From contig NC_069365.1 of the NCBI RefSeq assembly GCF_021730395.1, positions 26,567,501 through 26,631,500 of the forward strand: 64,000 nt of DNA, given 5' to 3'. Below, piece after piece: positions 22,090 to 33,232 of the stretch; position 1 is the stretch's first letter; each line of letters begins with the position of its first letter. The translations under genes were made by a program, and so were the position numbers. The notes beneath the pieces were generated by a model, which ran no database searches, was not told where the DNA came from, and saw only the letters and a list, made by a program, of their open reading frames with translations. This DNA is from Mercenaria mercenaria. Lineage: Eukaryota > Mollusca > Bivalvia > Venerida > Veneridae.

Positions 22090-22399
22090 TCTTGTTCACT
22101 TTTTCGCATAAAATGTATAGTGGTTTAAGATACTTATTTAAACCCAAAAGTAATCTATATATCGTGAATTTTATCTACATGCTTTACACACAGTAAGTAC
22201 TTTCTTCACGTTTATACATATAAAAAGAAATACATCACATTATGGTAAATTTAGACGCTCTCAGGACCCAGCAGGTTAATGTAAATAAACAGTGACTTAT
22301 TAATTACTAAATAGCACGTATGTTGAACTAAAGCTTTTCAAACACATGAAAGCATTACTACACTAACAAAAGACCTTTTACAGCCACTATAACATGTCT

Positions 22400-22596
22400 A
22401 AAGAAAGCGACATTCGTTCGTAACTTAATTATTTAAGATATGTCATCTGCTGTCATTAATTCGATTCGCGTCTTTATCAAAAGTCGATAACTAGTCCTTG
22501 ACAACCAGCATGACAACTATAAACTTATGAATAGTCACGTGGACAAAATTAGCTAATCAAAACTTCAGTAAATAAAGGTCAAGGGTTAAAGCAAAA
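22400..22596 (+). promoter_or_regulatory. Putative promoter and 5' UTR of the eight-exon gene
   Basis: The 200 bases before the ATG. No TATA box is evident at a sensible distance. CATGACAAC at about 22509 matches one half of an RFX X-box (CATGGCAAC) with one mismatch; the other half is poor. RFX sites are typical of ciliary genes, so this weakly supports the ciliary guess for the gene. Confidence 0.25.
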
Positions 22597-22656
22597 ATGG
22601 CGGCCGCCGTAATGACTGGCCCTGTAAATTATACAATGTTAAATACAGAAACAAGG
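22597..22656 (+). CDS. Unnamed 409-residue protein, exon 1
   Basis: The start codon is in GCAAAAATGG, a good Kozak context. Twenty codons read MAAAVMTGPVNYTML and end ETR, with donor GTAAGA at 22657 (phase 0). A second in-frame Met is at codon 6. The complete gene has eight exons (22597-22656, 22755-22929, 25993-26086, 28849-29002, 30231-30381, 30763-30939, 34267-34428, 35220-35476). Their 1,230 bases keep one frame from ATG to TGA across seven junctions, which makes the model strong although I do not recognise the protein. Confidence 0.88.
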
Positions 22657-22754
22657 GTAAGAATTATTAAGCCATAATTCTAGAATGAAATGTACTACGC
22701 GCTGAAATGACAATCTAAATCATCCGTGTTTTTACCAAATCGATTCTATTTTAG

Positions 22755-22929
22755 CTCGGAGAGGACACTATTGGACCGGGTTTAACAGAAGACTTGCAAA
22801 AGTTCTATGAAAGGGCAGATTCATTTAATGACAAGGCGAAATGTTTGGAATTATTAAATTCAATAACTTTAGGGGATACTGCTCAAAGAAGTACAGTGAA
22901 ACGGCCGTATACAGCCGCCCCAGTATTCG
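22755..22929 (+). CDS. Unnamed 409-residue protein, exon 2
   Basis: Acceptor CTATTTTAG, donor GTAAGA at 22930, phase 1. It reads LGEDTIGPGLTEDLQKFYER, then an amphipathic stretch ending LELLNSITLGDTAQ and KRPYTAAPVFG. The first 40 residues look like a short helix. KRPYTAAPVF is the kind of short Pro/Tyr module found in proteins that line ciliary microtubules. No catalytic motif. Confidence 0.88.
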
Positions 22930-24392
22930 GTAAGATTGTTTTTAAACCAGTCAATATTTCAGTCTTCCTATTTAAACATCAACAAAACGAAATATTTATT
23001 CAAGTTGTTAGTGGAGTGCAATACACTAAACCATTAATACTTAAAGCCCTGTACAATATGTAAACTAACTCTTTTGAAAAGCATTTTGGGATAGATCTTA
23101 ATCTCATTGTCAAATATGATTAAGCTTTCATTTTTAAACAGCAATTAAAGACTCGATATCTAACAATGTATAAAGACACCAAACGATGATATTCATGAAT
23201 AAATTTCATTGTGGATTTAAATATCTCAAGCATGTAGTAATAGGTCTTAAACATTTTAATGTTTAAAGTCATATCTAGAATTTGATACATAGATAGTGCA
23301 AAACAATGGAGAGTCTAAACAGAGGTATGACTTTCTTGTAATAAAAATAACTCATGATAAACATTTTTAAATTATGCGTCTTTCGGGCGTTTAACTGAAA
23401 TTCAAAACAGTAAAAGCATATTTTGCGAAGAGTTAATGAAATAGACGATAACTAAGTGAAGCAGCAACAGCCTTGTTATGTTCTGTTAATTAAGCAGGTA
23501 TTGATCATTTTGAATCATAAATATATTGCGTCTAGCCATCGCATTGACAAATCAATCGTATAGTATTGCATAAATCCTCTTACATTACAGTCTGTCGTAT
23601 TGATATCACAAGATAAAATAAAATACACGGTTTATCTAACTAATTATTACGGATGCATTTTACAGTGGATTAATTTTAATAGTAACACAATGTTAAAATT
23701 TGATTATTAAAGTCTGTACGAATATAACTGGGTCTATTGGCGCCAAAAATGTTTATATATCTATAAAGAAGTAATCTGTTTATAGCGGATTAATCGGCTC
23801 AAGTCTTATTGGTTTGTGCAAATTGAAAATATTCAGCAGTAGAAACATAAACTCCAAGTATTTGTAAATATCTTTTACTCTCTTTCACAAAATTTACGAC
23901 AACATAAAAGAGCTGCAAGAGAGCCTTGACGATGAATCATGCAGCTGTTCCGAAACGTGTTTGTCATGTCAGAATTTATGTGTTTTAAAAGAACTTAAAT
24001 GTGTGTTAATGTAAACATTTTGTTTACACCCCAACGTTTACTTTCTTTTTCAGGCGCGGTATTTATAATAGCTCATTAATCTTCTTATCTGTGCTTAAAT
24101 TCGCATAACTCAATCACATATACAGCTAGATAGATTGTAGTTCAAATTCCTGAAGTCTAGAGATAAAACCCATGCATTCAATTAAGCCATTAGCTAATGA
24201 AGAAAATCAAGCCTGTACAATGAAGGTAAACGCGGGGACGAAGTCTAGACCTGAAATGTATGAAACAATTTATTTACAAGCGAACATATAACCTGTGTTA
24301 TGATAACACCCTTCCCACCCCACTACCTCTCCTACACCCAATCCGATACCGCGTTAAAGTTACCATCCAACACTTGACACAAATTGAGATTT

Positions 24393-24462
24393 TTGTCCAA
24401 ACCGAGAATCGAACCCAGATCACAAGATCCGTAGTCCATCTTCTAACCATTGCGCCACAGAC
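24393..24462 (-). pseudogene. tRNA-Arg(ACG)-like pseudogene or SINE head
   Basis: The minus strand contains GTGGCGCAATGGTTAGAAG (A-box), GACTACGGATC around an ACG anticodon, and GGGTTCGATTC (B-box), in the order and spacing of a tRNA-Arg. The acceptor stem does not pair beyond three bases, so it is not a working tRNA. It lies in intron 2 of the eight-exon gene. Confidence 0.55.
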
Positions 24463-25227
24463 TTTATGAACCATAGAGATACAGTTGGTTGATCAGAGAC
24501 TGGCAACGTTCATTGTTACGATCGGTCTCTCATGTATTCTGATCTTGATGGATGTCATAGATATTATTCATAAATGTGGGCGGTCCTTTGTTCATAGTGT
24601 GTTTTTGCAAATTATTATGTACAATCATTGAGTTCCGATTTTAGGAGACATAAATATATTACTTTTAGGTTTAAATCATTAAGTTCTCGGACTGTGATGT
24701 TTGAAATCAAAATTTAAAAGTAGTACTACATCTTGTTTAAGTTGGGACTATCACTTTTAATTAACGCAAGTTTTCTGTTAATGGAGAAATCTACGCAAAC
24801 ATGTCGGGAGTTATTCCTACCACAAAACAAAACTGCTCCGCGCGTTTCGACGTCGGAATATTTATACCATGTTCTTGCTTCGGCATATCTTCTGTCATTG
24901 CTTATACAGTAGCTTTGGTTGGGCGCCGAGCGTTTGTTTAAAGCACGTCTTCAGAAATGTTTTTCCTGATGTGAGCTTAATATAGAAAAGCATTGCTATA
25001 AACGTACCGTGACGTTCTACCGGCGATGTCAAAGAAATACGTGTTATTGTTTTTTTTTAGTGTAGTCTTAAATATTTTTGTTTTAAAGTCAACAGTCTGT
25101 GAATGTAATGAACGCCCCTTGAAGATCCTAGTAGTAAGTGCGTATACGGGTTGTCTGCACGTGACGTTTACACTCACGTGAATGTATGGAAATACAATAA
25201 CATGATAAGCTCCGCCGCTTTTCAGTT

Positions 25228-25430
25228 CTCCTCTTATGAAACGGCGGTCAGTTAAGTTTATCTGGATTTAGAATCACAGCAAATACAGTTAAACCTGCTC
25301 ACATAGACCTCAGGTGAATGATGGATGACCTTTTCTGTAATTCTTTCCGGAGAACATTCGTCTCGCGCACTAATCGAACTCGCGACATATACATCTACTG
25401 CGCCTGATCCCATGTATTGTTAGAGGCAGG
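25228..25430 (-). mobile_element. Diverged SINE copy
   Basis: Segments AACGGCGGTCAGTTAAG, TAAACCTGCTCACATAGACC, GGAGAACATTCGTCTCGCGC and ATCGAACTCGCGA align in order with the SINE at 57814-58100, but with much more divergence. An old insertion in intron 2. Confidence 0.6.
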
Positions 25431-25992
25431 CCCGGTAACACATTAAAAACAAAATACCTAAACAAAATTAACCTTCACATCTTTTAACTCATTATGGAAT
25501 TTACATAGACTTACATTATATTAAAATGCATAAAAAAGAAACATTACTGACACTCGTATTCTTAATGGAAGAAATTCATAATAGAAATTGGAAACTTTAG
25601 ATTTTTTTCTTAGCCGAACTTTTTTATTTTCGCTAAATTTGTCACAACCTGTGTACAATGTTTATACCAGACATACATTCTTTTATAACAAACCAATTTC
25701 GGTATTGTATATAATTGAATCTGTTATAGTCTTGCAATTAGAATTGATAAAAATGCACTTTTACTTTTAGAAGACTGCATAACACGGGACGATAAATTTG
25801 CGATAAACTGCGCTTTTTAGTATTATATATGGATGTCCTATTTAAATGAAATAAAACGTGTGTAAATATATACAGATTGTAATTTATTCATGTAAATGCG
25901 AGAGAAGGTAAGTGTTTATTCTGTACTTGGCCACGATGAAAACTTAATGAGATTTTTAGGTTAGAATTTTTACATTATGTATTGTGTTACAG

Positions 25993-26086
25993 GTGGAGAT
26001 CATTCGAAAAATTTCCTTAGTCCATACCAAACGTCTTACAACCGAGACTACCCACTGAAACAGCCCATAGACACTGTAGCTCTCAG
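25993..26086 (+). CDS. Unnamed 409-residue protein, exon 3
   Basis: Acceptor GTGTTACAG, donor GTAAGA at 26087, phase 2. It reads GDHSKNFLSPYQTSYNRDYP, then LKQPIDTVALR. The motif Y-Q-T-S-Y-x-R-D-Y-x-x-x-x resembles the Tyr/Lys modules of STOP/SAXO proteins and sperm microtubule inner proteins. This is the main reason for suggesting a ciliary role; a single module does not prove it. Confidence 0.88.
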
Positions 26087-26235
26087 GTAAGACATTTTTA
26101 TATCATTTCTGTATCAACGTGGTAAGATTAGAAAAAAGTACTGACTGATTTATTTTAGCTCAATTTTGGTTAAAGAAAGAAGAAGCTATTTGAATTATTC
26201 TCGGGTTTATTTCCCTATAAAACCAGGATTGGTGC

Positions 26236-26326
26236 CAGATGAGGGTGTTCGCAATCCTAGTAAGGCTCGAACCCACAACCTCCCGGTTGAGCGGTTGATG
26301 CCTTAATCTCTAGAGCTTCGCTCCTC
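26236..26326 (-). mobile_element. tRNA-derived SINE fragment
   Basis: The minus strand shows a tRNA-like head with a GTGGGTTCGAGCC B-box and a degenerate A-box region, followed by CTTACTAGGATTGCGAACAC and CTGGCACCAATCCTGG as a non-tRNA body. No clear A-tail. In intron 3. Confidence 0.5.
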
Positions 26327-26394
26327 TTTTTTTATTATGTATTGAAATAACCACAATAAACACGAACAATGTAGTTATTTCTTTAAATGCAATT

Positions 26395-28690
26395 TAGATG
26401 ACTGACCCTGTTAACGTCTGGATGAGCGTCCCTGTGAACGTTTTAATGATTCGTTATCGTCTAGATGTGTCTCTGTTACATTAACATCTAAATGAGTATC
26501 TATGGTAACGTCTAAATGAGTGTCTGTGTAAACGTCTAGAGTGAATGTCTCTGTTAACGTCTAAATGAGTGTTGAGTGTCTCTATAAACGCCTAGATAAA
26601 TGTCTCTGTAAATGTTTAGATGAGTGTCTCTGCTAAAGTCTACACGAGTGTCCTAGTTAACCTATTGAGGAGTGTCTCTGTTAGTGTCTAGATGAATGTC
26701 TTTCTGAAGTCTTGATGGGTGTCTCTGCTATTGGCTTGGTGGGTGTCTCTGCTATTGTCTTGGTGGGTGTCTCTGCTAATGTTTTAATGGGTGTCTCTGC
26801 TAACGTCTTAATGGGTGTCTCTGCTAACGTCTTGATGGGTGTCTCTGCTAAAGTCTAGATGGGTGTCTCTGCTAACGTTTTGATGGGTGTCTCTGCAAAA
26901 GTCTTGATGAATGTCTCTGCTAACGTCTTGATGGATGTCTCTGCTAACGTCTTGATGGGTGTCTATGGGTGTCTCTGCTAACGTCTTGATGGATGTCTCT
27001 GCTAACGTCTTGATGGATGTCTCTGCTAGCGTCTTGATGAGTGTCTCTGCTAACGTCTTGATGGATGTCCCTGCTAACGTCTTGATGGGTGTCTCTGAAA
27101 ACGTCTTGATAGATATTGATTGTTGTCTCTGCTAACGTCTTAATGGGTGTCTCTGCTAACGTCGTAATGGGTGACTCTGCTTAAGTCTTGATGGGTGTCT
27201 CTGCTTAGTTTGATGGATGTCTCTGCTAACGCTCAGTCTTGATGGATGTCTCTGCTATACTTTTTAGTGTCCTCTGCTAACGTCCTGCTAACGTCTTGAT
27301 GAGTGTCTCTTCTAACGCCTTAATGGGTATCTCTGCTAACATCTTGATAGTGTCTCTGCTAATGTATTGATGGGTGTATCTGCTAACGTCTTGATGGGTG
27401 TTTCTGCTAACGTCTTGATAGGTGTCTCTGCTAATGTATTGTTGGGTGTCTCTGCTAACGTCTTGATGGGTGTTTCTGCTAACGTCTTAATGGGTGTCTC
27501 TGCTAAAGTCTTGATGGATGTCTCTGCTAACGTCTTGATGGGTGTCTCTGCTAACGTCTTGATGGATGTTGATGGGTTGTCTCTATGAAAACTGTACTTG
27601 CTAGTTGGATACTGTAATGTTGTCTCTCTGCTAACGTCTTAATGGGTGCTCTACTAACGTTGTAATGGGTGTCTCTTCTAAGTCTTAATGGGTATCTCTG
27701 CTAAATCTTGATAGGATGTCTTGCTAAAGTATTGATGGTTTTATCTGCTAACGTCTTGATGGATGTTCTACGTCTTAAGGTGTCTTGCAATCTGAGATGT
27801 CTCTGCTAACGTCTTTGTTCTTCAATAGGTCTCTGCTAACACTTGATAGGTGCCTCTGCTAAGTCTTGATGGGTGTCTCTGCTAACGTCTTGATGGGTGT
27901 CTCTTCTAACGCCTTAATGGGTATCTCTGCTAACATCTTGATAGGTGTCTCTGCTAATGTATTGATGGGTGTCTCTGCTAAAGTCTTGATGGATGTCTCT
28001 GCTAACGTCTTGATGGGTGTTTCTGCTAACGTCTTAATGGGTGTCTCTGCTAAAGTCTTGATGGATGGTCTCTGCTAAGCGTTCTTGATGGGTGTCTCTG
28101 CTAACGTCTTGATGGTGTCTTGTATATGGTGTACCTCTGCTAACGTCTTGTTTCATATCCCTGTCTTGATGGGTGTCTCTGCGGCCTTGATGGATGTCTC
28201 TGCTAACGTCTTGATGGGTGTCTCTGCTAACGCCTTGATGGATGTCTCTGCTTACGTCTTGATGGGTGTCTCGGCTAATGTCTTGATGGGTGTCTCTGCT
28301 AACGTCTTGATGAGTGTCTCTGCTAACGTCTTGATGGGTGTCGCTGCTAACGTCTTGATGGGTGTCTCTGAAAACTTCTTGGCTGTGTCTGTGAACGTCT
28401 AAATGACGGTATCTTTTAACGCCTGGATGTGTGTCACTGTAAATGTCTAGATTAATATCTCTGTTAACTTCTATATGAGCGTCTTTGTAAACGTGTAACT
28501 GAGTTTCTGCGCTAACATCTAACTGAGTGTACTTTTCGGTGTCTTGATAAGTGTCTCTATTACCGCTTAAATGAGTGTCTTTGTTAACGTCTAAGTGAGT
28601 GTTGTCTCGGTAAACGTTTAAACGAGTATCTCTGTTTATTAACGTCTGAATGAGTGTCTCTATAAACGTCTAGATGATGATCACTGTTAC
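26395..28690 (+). repeat. 24 bp minisatellite, ~2.3 kb
   Basis: About 90 units of GATGGGTGTCTCTGCTAACG plus TCTT. The centre is homogeneous and both ends decay gradually, as expected from unequal exchange acting mainly in the middle. Because 24 is a multiple of three, one frame reads as an 8-residue repeat (MGVSANVL), open for at most about 100 codons before indels break it. It shares no sequence with exon 3 or exon 4. Confidence 0.95.
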
Positions 28691-28848
28691 GACTTATAAA
28701 GACGTGATTGTTTATAAACTAACATCATCAACTGCTTTAAAAAAGAACGCTTGTATTTGATAGCGGCCCGAACGTTGTGTTAGTTTTAAGAAAGCGTCAT
28801 GTATAGAGTAGCATTTGAATTACCCATATAAGAAGTTTTATTTTCTAG

Positions 28849-29002
28849 ACCGATGACTTCACAAGGATTTGCACCTCAGATGGGTCCCGGACCGGACACC
28901 CACTATGAAAACGAGTTCAAAAATAAGCCGATAAGATCAACAACTCCACTGAGGCCCGGTTCATCTACAGGAAATAGGGCCAACAATCCACATCCGCCAC
29001 AG
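28849..29002 (+). CDS. Unnamed 409-residue protein, exon 4
   Basis: Acceptor TTATTTTCTAG, donor GTAACA at 29003, phase 0. It reads RPMTSQGFAPQMGPGPDTHY, then ENEFKNKPIRSTTPLRPGSS and NRANNPHPPQ. Basic and Pro-rich, probably extended and lacking a hydrophobic core. The module FKNKPIRSTTPLRPG again resembles microtubule-binding repeats. Confidence 0.88.
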
Positions 29003-29327
29003 GTAACATTACTGTTTAAAGTTTTCTACTTCATTTCGTTTGTAATTAATATGCAAAGTATACTAATTTTGTACTTGATGTCATTGAAACAAAAAAAAGA
29101 CAGGCTTTAACTAACTTTTTGAGAGGAAAAACTAGTTTTGCTTTGCGAAATGCATATTTCTTAGCTAAGGAGGAGGCATCAGTGGTGCCAAGATGATATC
29201 AGTTATGCAGTTACCAGGAACGTTGTACCTTTAGATTCGGAAATCCTTATGAATACGACATTGATTTCAACCTGATTAATGAAAAGAATTGTACTGGCTT
29301 GTTCAATAATGATAAACAACAAAAATG

Positions 29328-29400
29328 TGATCCCGACGAGACTCGAACTCGCAATCTTCTGATTCGAAGTCAGACGCCTTATCCATTAGGCCACGGGACC
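29328..29400 (-). tRNA. tRNA-Arg (anticodon UCG)
   Basis: The minus strand folds into a full 73-base cloverleaf: acceptor GGTCCCG with CGGGATC (one G-U pair) and discriminator A, D-arm GCCTAATGGATAAGGC, anticodon stem TCTGA/TCAGA with loop CTTCGAA (anticodon TCG), and T-arm GCGAGTTCGAGTCTCGT. A TTTTT terminator follows on the minus strand (29321-29325). It decodes CGA and probably other CGN codons. It lies antisense within intron 4 of the eight-exon gene. Confidence 0.97.
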
Positions 29401-29690
29401 GATATATTATCTTCGAATTCTTTAAGTTCAATGACTGGTAAGGAAAACAACCTGAAGTGGGTTTTTTATTGTTTCATATTCGTATCCTTTTGTAAAACGT
29501 TTAGCTTTAAACATTATTATACATGTATATACTAATCCCTTATGATAACGTGGTTCTCTCGCAAACGCGAGAACGCGTCCATTTCATGATAATTGATAAA
29601 ATGATAGTTCCTATTGCTTGTGCAATACGTGACAAGTAAATATCATTATTTGTTTCATTTCAATAAGTATATGGCAAAATACCTCAGACG

Positions 29691-29762
29691 GATAAAATGC
29701 AGGTACCAATAGCAAATTATCAACTCGTTTTCCACGAGTTCGAATCCTCATGAGGTTTCCCT
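29691..29762 (+). pseudogene. Decayed tRNA-like sequence
   Basis: ACGAGTTCGAATCCTC is a good B-box, and ACCTCA near 29680 could pair with TGAGGT near 29750 as an acceptor remnant. D and anticodon arms are not recognisable. In intron 4. Confidence 0.35.
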
Positions 29763-30014
29763 ATCCGTCTTCAATTCATTTCCCCTATTGTTCGATTCTT
29801 TCTTGTATTGTTTGTATTTGCGTTTGTTTTTATATAACATACGTTCATTATTTACTTTCTATTTATATATGTTTAGTACATGAATTTAACTAATATCATC
29901 TTTGATATGATATTAAACTTTTCTAATCTGCCAAGTCGGCTTCAGATATTTCTCTGTCGTTGTGTCATAGAGAAAATGAAAAACTCTGTTTTTATACTAA
30001 AATAAAATGAAAAT

Positions 30015-30105
30015 TAACTGCCGTTGCTGAGTTTTGAACCCATGCGGCAAAAGATCTGATGAGAATAAGCAGTATGCTTTACATCTGAACTAATTTGTAA
30101 TTGGT
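30015..30105 (-). pseudogene. Decayed tRNA-like sequence
   Basis: The minus strand has TTAGTTCAGATGTAAAGC as an A-box and CATGGGTTCAAAACTC as a B-box with type II spacing, but the acceptor arm is unpaired. Probably a SINE head or tRNA pseudogene in intron 4. Confidence 0.4.
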
Positions 30106-30230
30106 ACGAAAGCGTGAAATGTTTAAATATTGGCAAAGTTACAAAAATGTTGAATTCCCTATGAGCCTATGAGGGCATAGTACTTTAGTAGTAACTTCAA
30201 CTTAGTTTTTTCCCATTGTTTTGTTTTCAG

Positions 30231-30381
30231 TCATTTCTAGTTTGGAAATTCCCTCGAGGAGGATGGAAGAACACGGAGGGTGGCCGCTGGTCAGAGGAAA
30301 TGACGGATGAAAAAATCAAGCAGGTGCATAGAAGACTATGCCAGTCCACGTACCAGTCCGACTATTTAGGTTCTCCACAAG
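30231..30381 (+). CDS. Unnamed 409-residue protein, exon 5
   Basis: Acceptor TTGTTTTCAG; donor GTTGGT at 30382 is weaker than the others but needed for the frame. It reads SFLVWKFPRGGWKNTEGGRW, then SEEMTDEKIKQVHRRLCQST and YQSDYLGSPQG. The Trp-rich FLVWKFPRGGW and the YQSDYLG module are the most distinctive parts and would be the best query for finding relatives. Confidence 0.85.
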
Positions 30382-30762
30382 GTTGGTGTCTGTCCTGTTA
30401 AATCTTAATAACAATGTAGAGACCCCGGGAAAAGTAGACATCTATCTTCTGTTGATATCTATCTTTGGCGGTTTCAAAATATGTCCCATCTATGTATGCA
30501 AATGTCAGTTGTGGCTTGTAATAAAACTTGTAAACAATTGAACGATAAACAAAAAGCGTTATCATTTGTTTTATCAAGGAATTAAGGAAGAAAAAGTCGC
30601 TGTCAAATATAAAATATAACAGCCACCAACTGTGTTAATTTTACCACACAGTGTGTAAAAATAAGAAATATTGCAATAAAAACCTTGAGTAATCTCTTTG
30701 CCACATAAGGTCATAAATTAAAAAACAATGTATCGAATTATATGAATGGCTTTTGTTACCAG

Positions 30763-30939
30763 GTTTTGAGCTAAAATCCGCGTACTCACTACCGCCAGAC
30801 TGGAAAGAGAACGTTCCTTACACACTTGATTCAGTACAGAGGTATTGCTACCAGAAAACGACCAACCCGGAGGAGCTTCAACTGCCAGTTAACAGATATG
30901 GCAGCAACAGAAAGAAGCATATTGCTGCCAGTGGCACTA
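30763..30939 (+). CDS. Unnamed 409-residue protein, exon 6
   Basis: Acceptor TTGTTACCAG, donor GTAAGT at 30940, phase 1. It reads FELKSAYSLPPDWKENVPYT, then LDSVQRYCYQKTTNPEELQL and NRYGSNRKKHIAASGT. The last 24 coding bases (ATTGCTGCCAGTGGCACTA and before) and the donor are the seed of the 73 bp array that follows. Reading on through the donor meets a stop at 31035. Confidence 0.88.
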
Positions 30940-32960
30940 GTAAGTATTCACTACATGCTACATGCAGATTGCTGCTGTCTGCGCTAGAAGGTATCCATAA
31001 CGTACTGTATGTAGATTCCTTCCAGTGGCATAATTAGGGATCCATACCATACTTTATGTTGACTGTTGCTAGTGCAATGAGTAGTTATGTATAACGCATT
31101 ATACACAGATTGCTGCCAGTCATCACACTATGTGCAGATTGCTAGTGGCACTAGTATGTATCTTTTCCGCACTGTGTGCAAACTGCTGTCAGTCATCACA
31201 CTATGTGCAGATTGCCAGTGGCACTAGTATGTATCTGTAACGCACTTTGTGCAGACTGCTGCAAGTCATCACACTATGTGCAGATTTTCAGTGGAACTAG
31301 TACGTATCTGTACCGCACTGTGTGCAGACTGCTACCAGTCATCACACTATGTGCAAATTGCCAGTGGCACTAGTATATATCTGTAACGCACTGTGTGCAG
31401 ATTGCTGGCAGTAATCACACTATGTGCAGATTGCCAGTGGCACTAGTATAGTATGTATCTGTAACGCACTGTGTGCAGACTGCTTCCAGTCATTACACTA
31501 TGTTCAGATTGCCAGTGGCACTAGTATGTATCTGTAACGCACTGTGTGCAGATTGCTGGCAGTAATCACACTATGTGCAGATTGCCAGTGGCACTAGTAT
31601 GTATCTGTACTATGTGCAGATTGCCAGTGGCACTAGTATGTATCTATAACGCAATTTGTGCAGACTGCTGCCAGTCATCACACTATGTGCAAATTGCCAG
31701 TGGCACTAGAATGTATCTGTACCGCACTGTGTGCAGACTGCTACCAGTCATCACACTATGTGCAGATTGCCAGTGGCACTAGTATGTATCTGTAACGCAT
31801 TTTGTGCAGATTGCTGCCAGTCATCACACTATGTGCAGATTGCCAGTAGCACTAGTATGTATCTGTAATGCACTGTGTGCAGACTGCTACCAGTCATCAC
31901 ACTATGTGCAGATTGCCAGTGGCACTAGTATGTACCTGTAACGCACTGTGTGCAGACTGCTACCAGTCATCACACTATGTGCAGATTGCCAGTGGCACTA
32001 GTATGTATCTGTAACGCACGGTGTGCAGATTGCTGGCAGTAATCACACTATGTGCAGATTGTCAGTGGCACTAGTATGTATCTTACTATGTGTATCTGTA
32101 ACGCACTGTGTGCAGACTGCTGCCAGTCATCACACTATCTGCAGATTGCCAGTGGCACTAGTGTGTATCTGTACCGCACTGTGTGCAGACTTCCGCCAGT
32201 CATCACACTATGTGCAGATTGCCAGTGGCACTAGTGTGTATCTGTACCGCACTGTGTGCAGACTGCCGCCACTCATCACACTATGTGCAGATTGCCAGTG
32301 GCACTAGTGTGTATCTGTACCGCACTGTGTGCAGGCTGCCGCCAGTCATCACACTATGTGCAGATTGCCAGTGGCACTAGTGTGTATCTGTACCGCACTG
32401 TGTGCAGGCTGCCGCCAGTCATCACACTATGTGCAGATTGCCAGTGGCACTAGTGTGTATCTGTACCGCACTGTGTGCAGACTGCCGCCAGTCATCACAC
32501 TATGTGCAGATTACCAGTGGCACTAGTATGTATCTGTACCGCACTGTGTGCAGACTGCCGCCAGTCATCACACCATGTGCAGATTACCAGTGGCACTAGT
32601 ATGTATTTATAACGCACTGTGTGCAGATTGCTGACTATGGCTGTAGTACGTATCATCATATCAAATTGCTGCAAGTAATAATATTAGGAGATATTAACGC
32701 GCTATTAGCAGATTGCTGCCAATGGCGATATAAAGTATCATCACATTATGTGCAGATGACTACCAGTGGCACTAGGGCACCGGTAGATATCGCATACTGC
32801 TGCCAGTGGCACTAAGAGGTTTCATCACACTATGTGCAGATTACTGTTAGCAGCACTAGTTGGTATCGTTAATCTATGTTCGTATTGCTGCCAGTGGCAA
32901 TAGTTATCCATAATGCACTATGTTCAGATTGCTGCCACTGACGCTAGTTGGTATCATTAG
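30940..32960 (+). repeat. 73 bp minisatellite built from the exon 6 / intron 6 junction
   Basis: About 25 units. Each contains GATTGCCAGTGGCACTAGTA followed by TGTATCTGTAACGCACTGTG and a second half CTGCCAGTCATCACACTATG. The core CCAGTGGCACTA|GTATGT matches the exon 6 end and donor CCAGTGGCACTA|GTAAGT. The unit looks like a diverged dimer of the same sequence. Units at 31780-32600 are the most uniform; both edges are degenerate. 73 is not a multiple of three. Confidence 0.92.
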
Positions 32961-33167
32961 CTTACTTATCTGTACTTTCCCGACTCGCTCATTGCACAAG
33001 TGTATAATTCTATTTTATTGACCTGTCAAAATGCATATTGATTACATGGTCGGTGCACAGAATATTTAATCTTCGGTTTATTTTCGGTACATTCCGTACA
33101 GTGTACGGAAAGTAACATGCATTTAAAATGGTTTATATTTAAAGCGTGTATACGAAGGTTTGATAGT

Positions 33168-33232
33168 CACGATAGCTCAGTGGTCAATGCCAGTAGCATG
33201 AAACCTCGAGCTCTTAAGATCGAATCCGTGCA
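33168..33232 (+). pseudogene. tRNA-like sequence
   Basis: CGATAGCTCAGTGGTCAATG (A-box) and AAGATCGAATCCGTG (B-box) at tRNA spacing. CACGAT and ATCCGTG may be acceptor or T-arm remnants. The anticodon arm does not fold. In intron 6. Confidence 0.45.

Larger units (their letters stand above)
22930..25992 (+). other. Intron 2 of the eight-exon gene
   Basis: 3.06 kb, mostly A/T rich. Apart from the tRNA-Arg-like pseudogene and the SINE copy listed separately, I see nothing. Confidence 0.7.
26087..28848 (+). other. Intron 3 of the eight-exon gene
   Basis: 2.76 kb, most of it the 24 bp array (26395-28690), plus a SINE-like segment at 26236-26326. No exon is visible inside. Confidence 0.75.

Noticed and set aside
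27367-28402. Frames made of MGVSANVL repeats as a possible secreted repeat protein
   Set aside because: They are intronic, broken by many indels between units, and have no signal peptide or splice sites joining them to exons.
32023-32599. Overlapping ~65-codon frames with repeated Cys/His (CADCRQSSHYVQIASG)
   Set aside because: Suggestive of a Cys-rich peptide array, but the 73 bp period shifts the frame each unit and every frame stops at the same repeat position.
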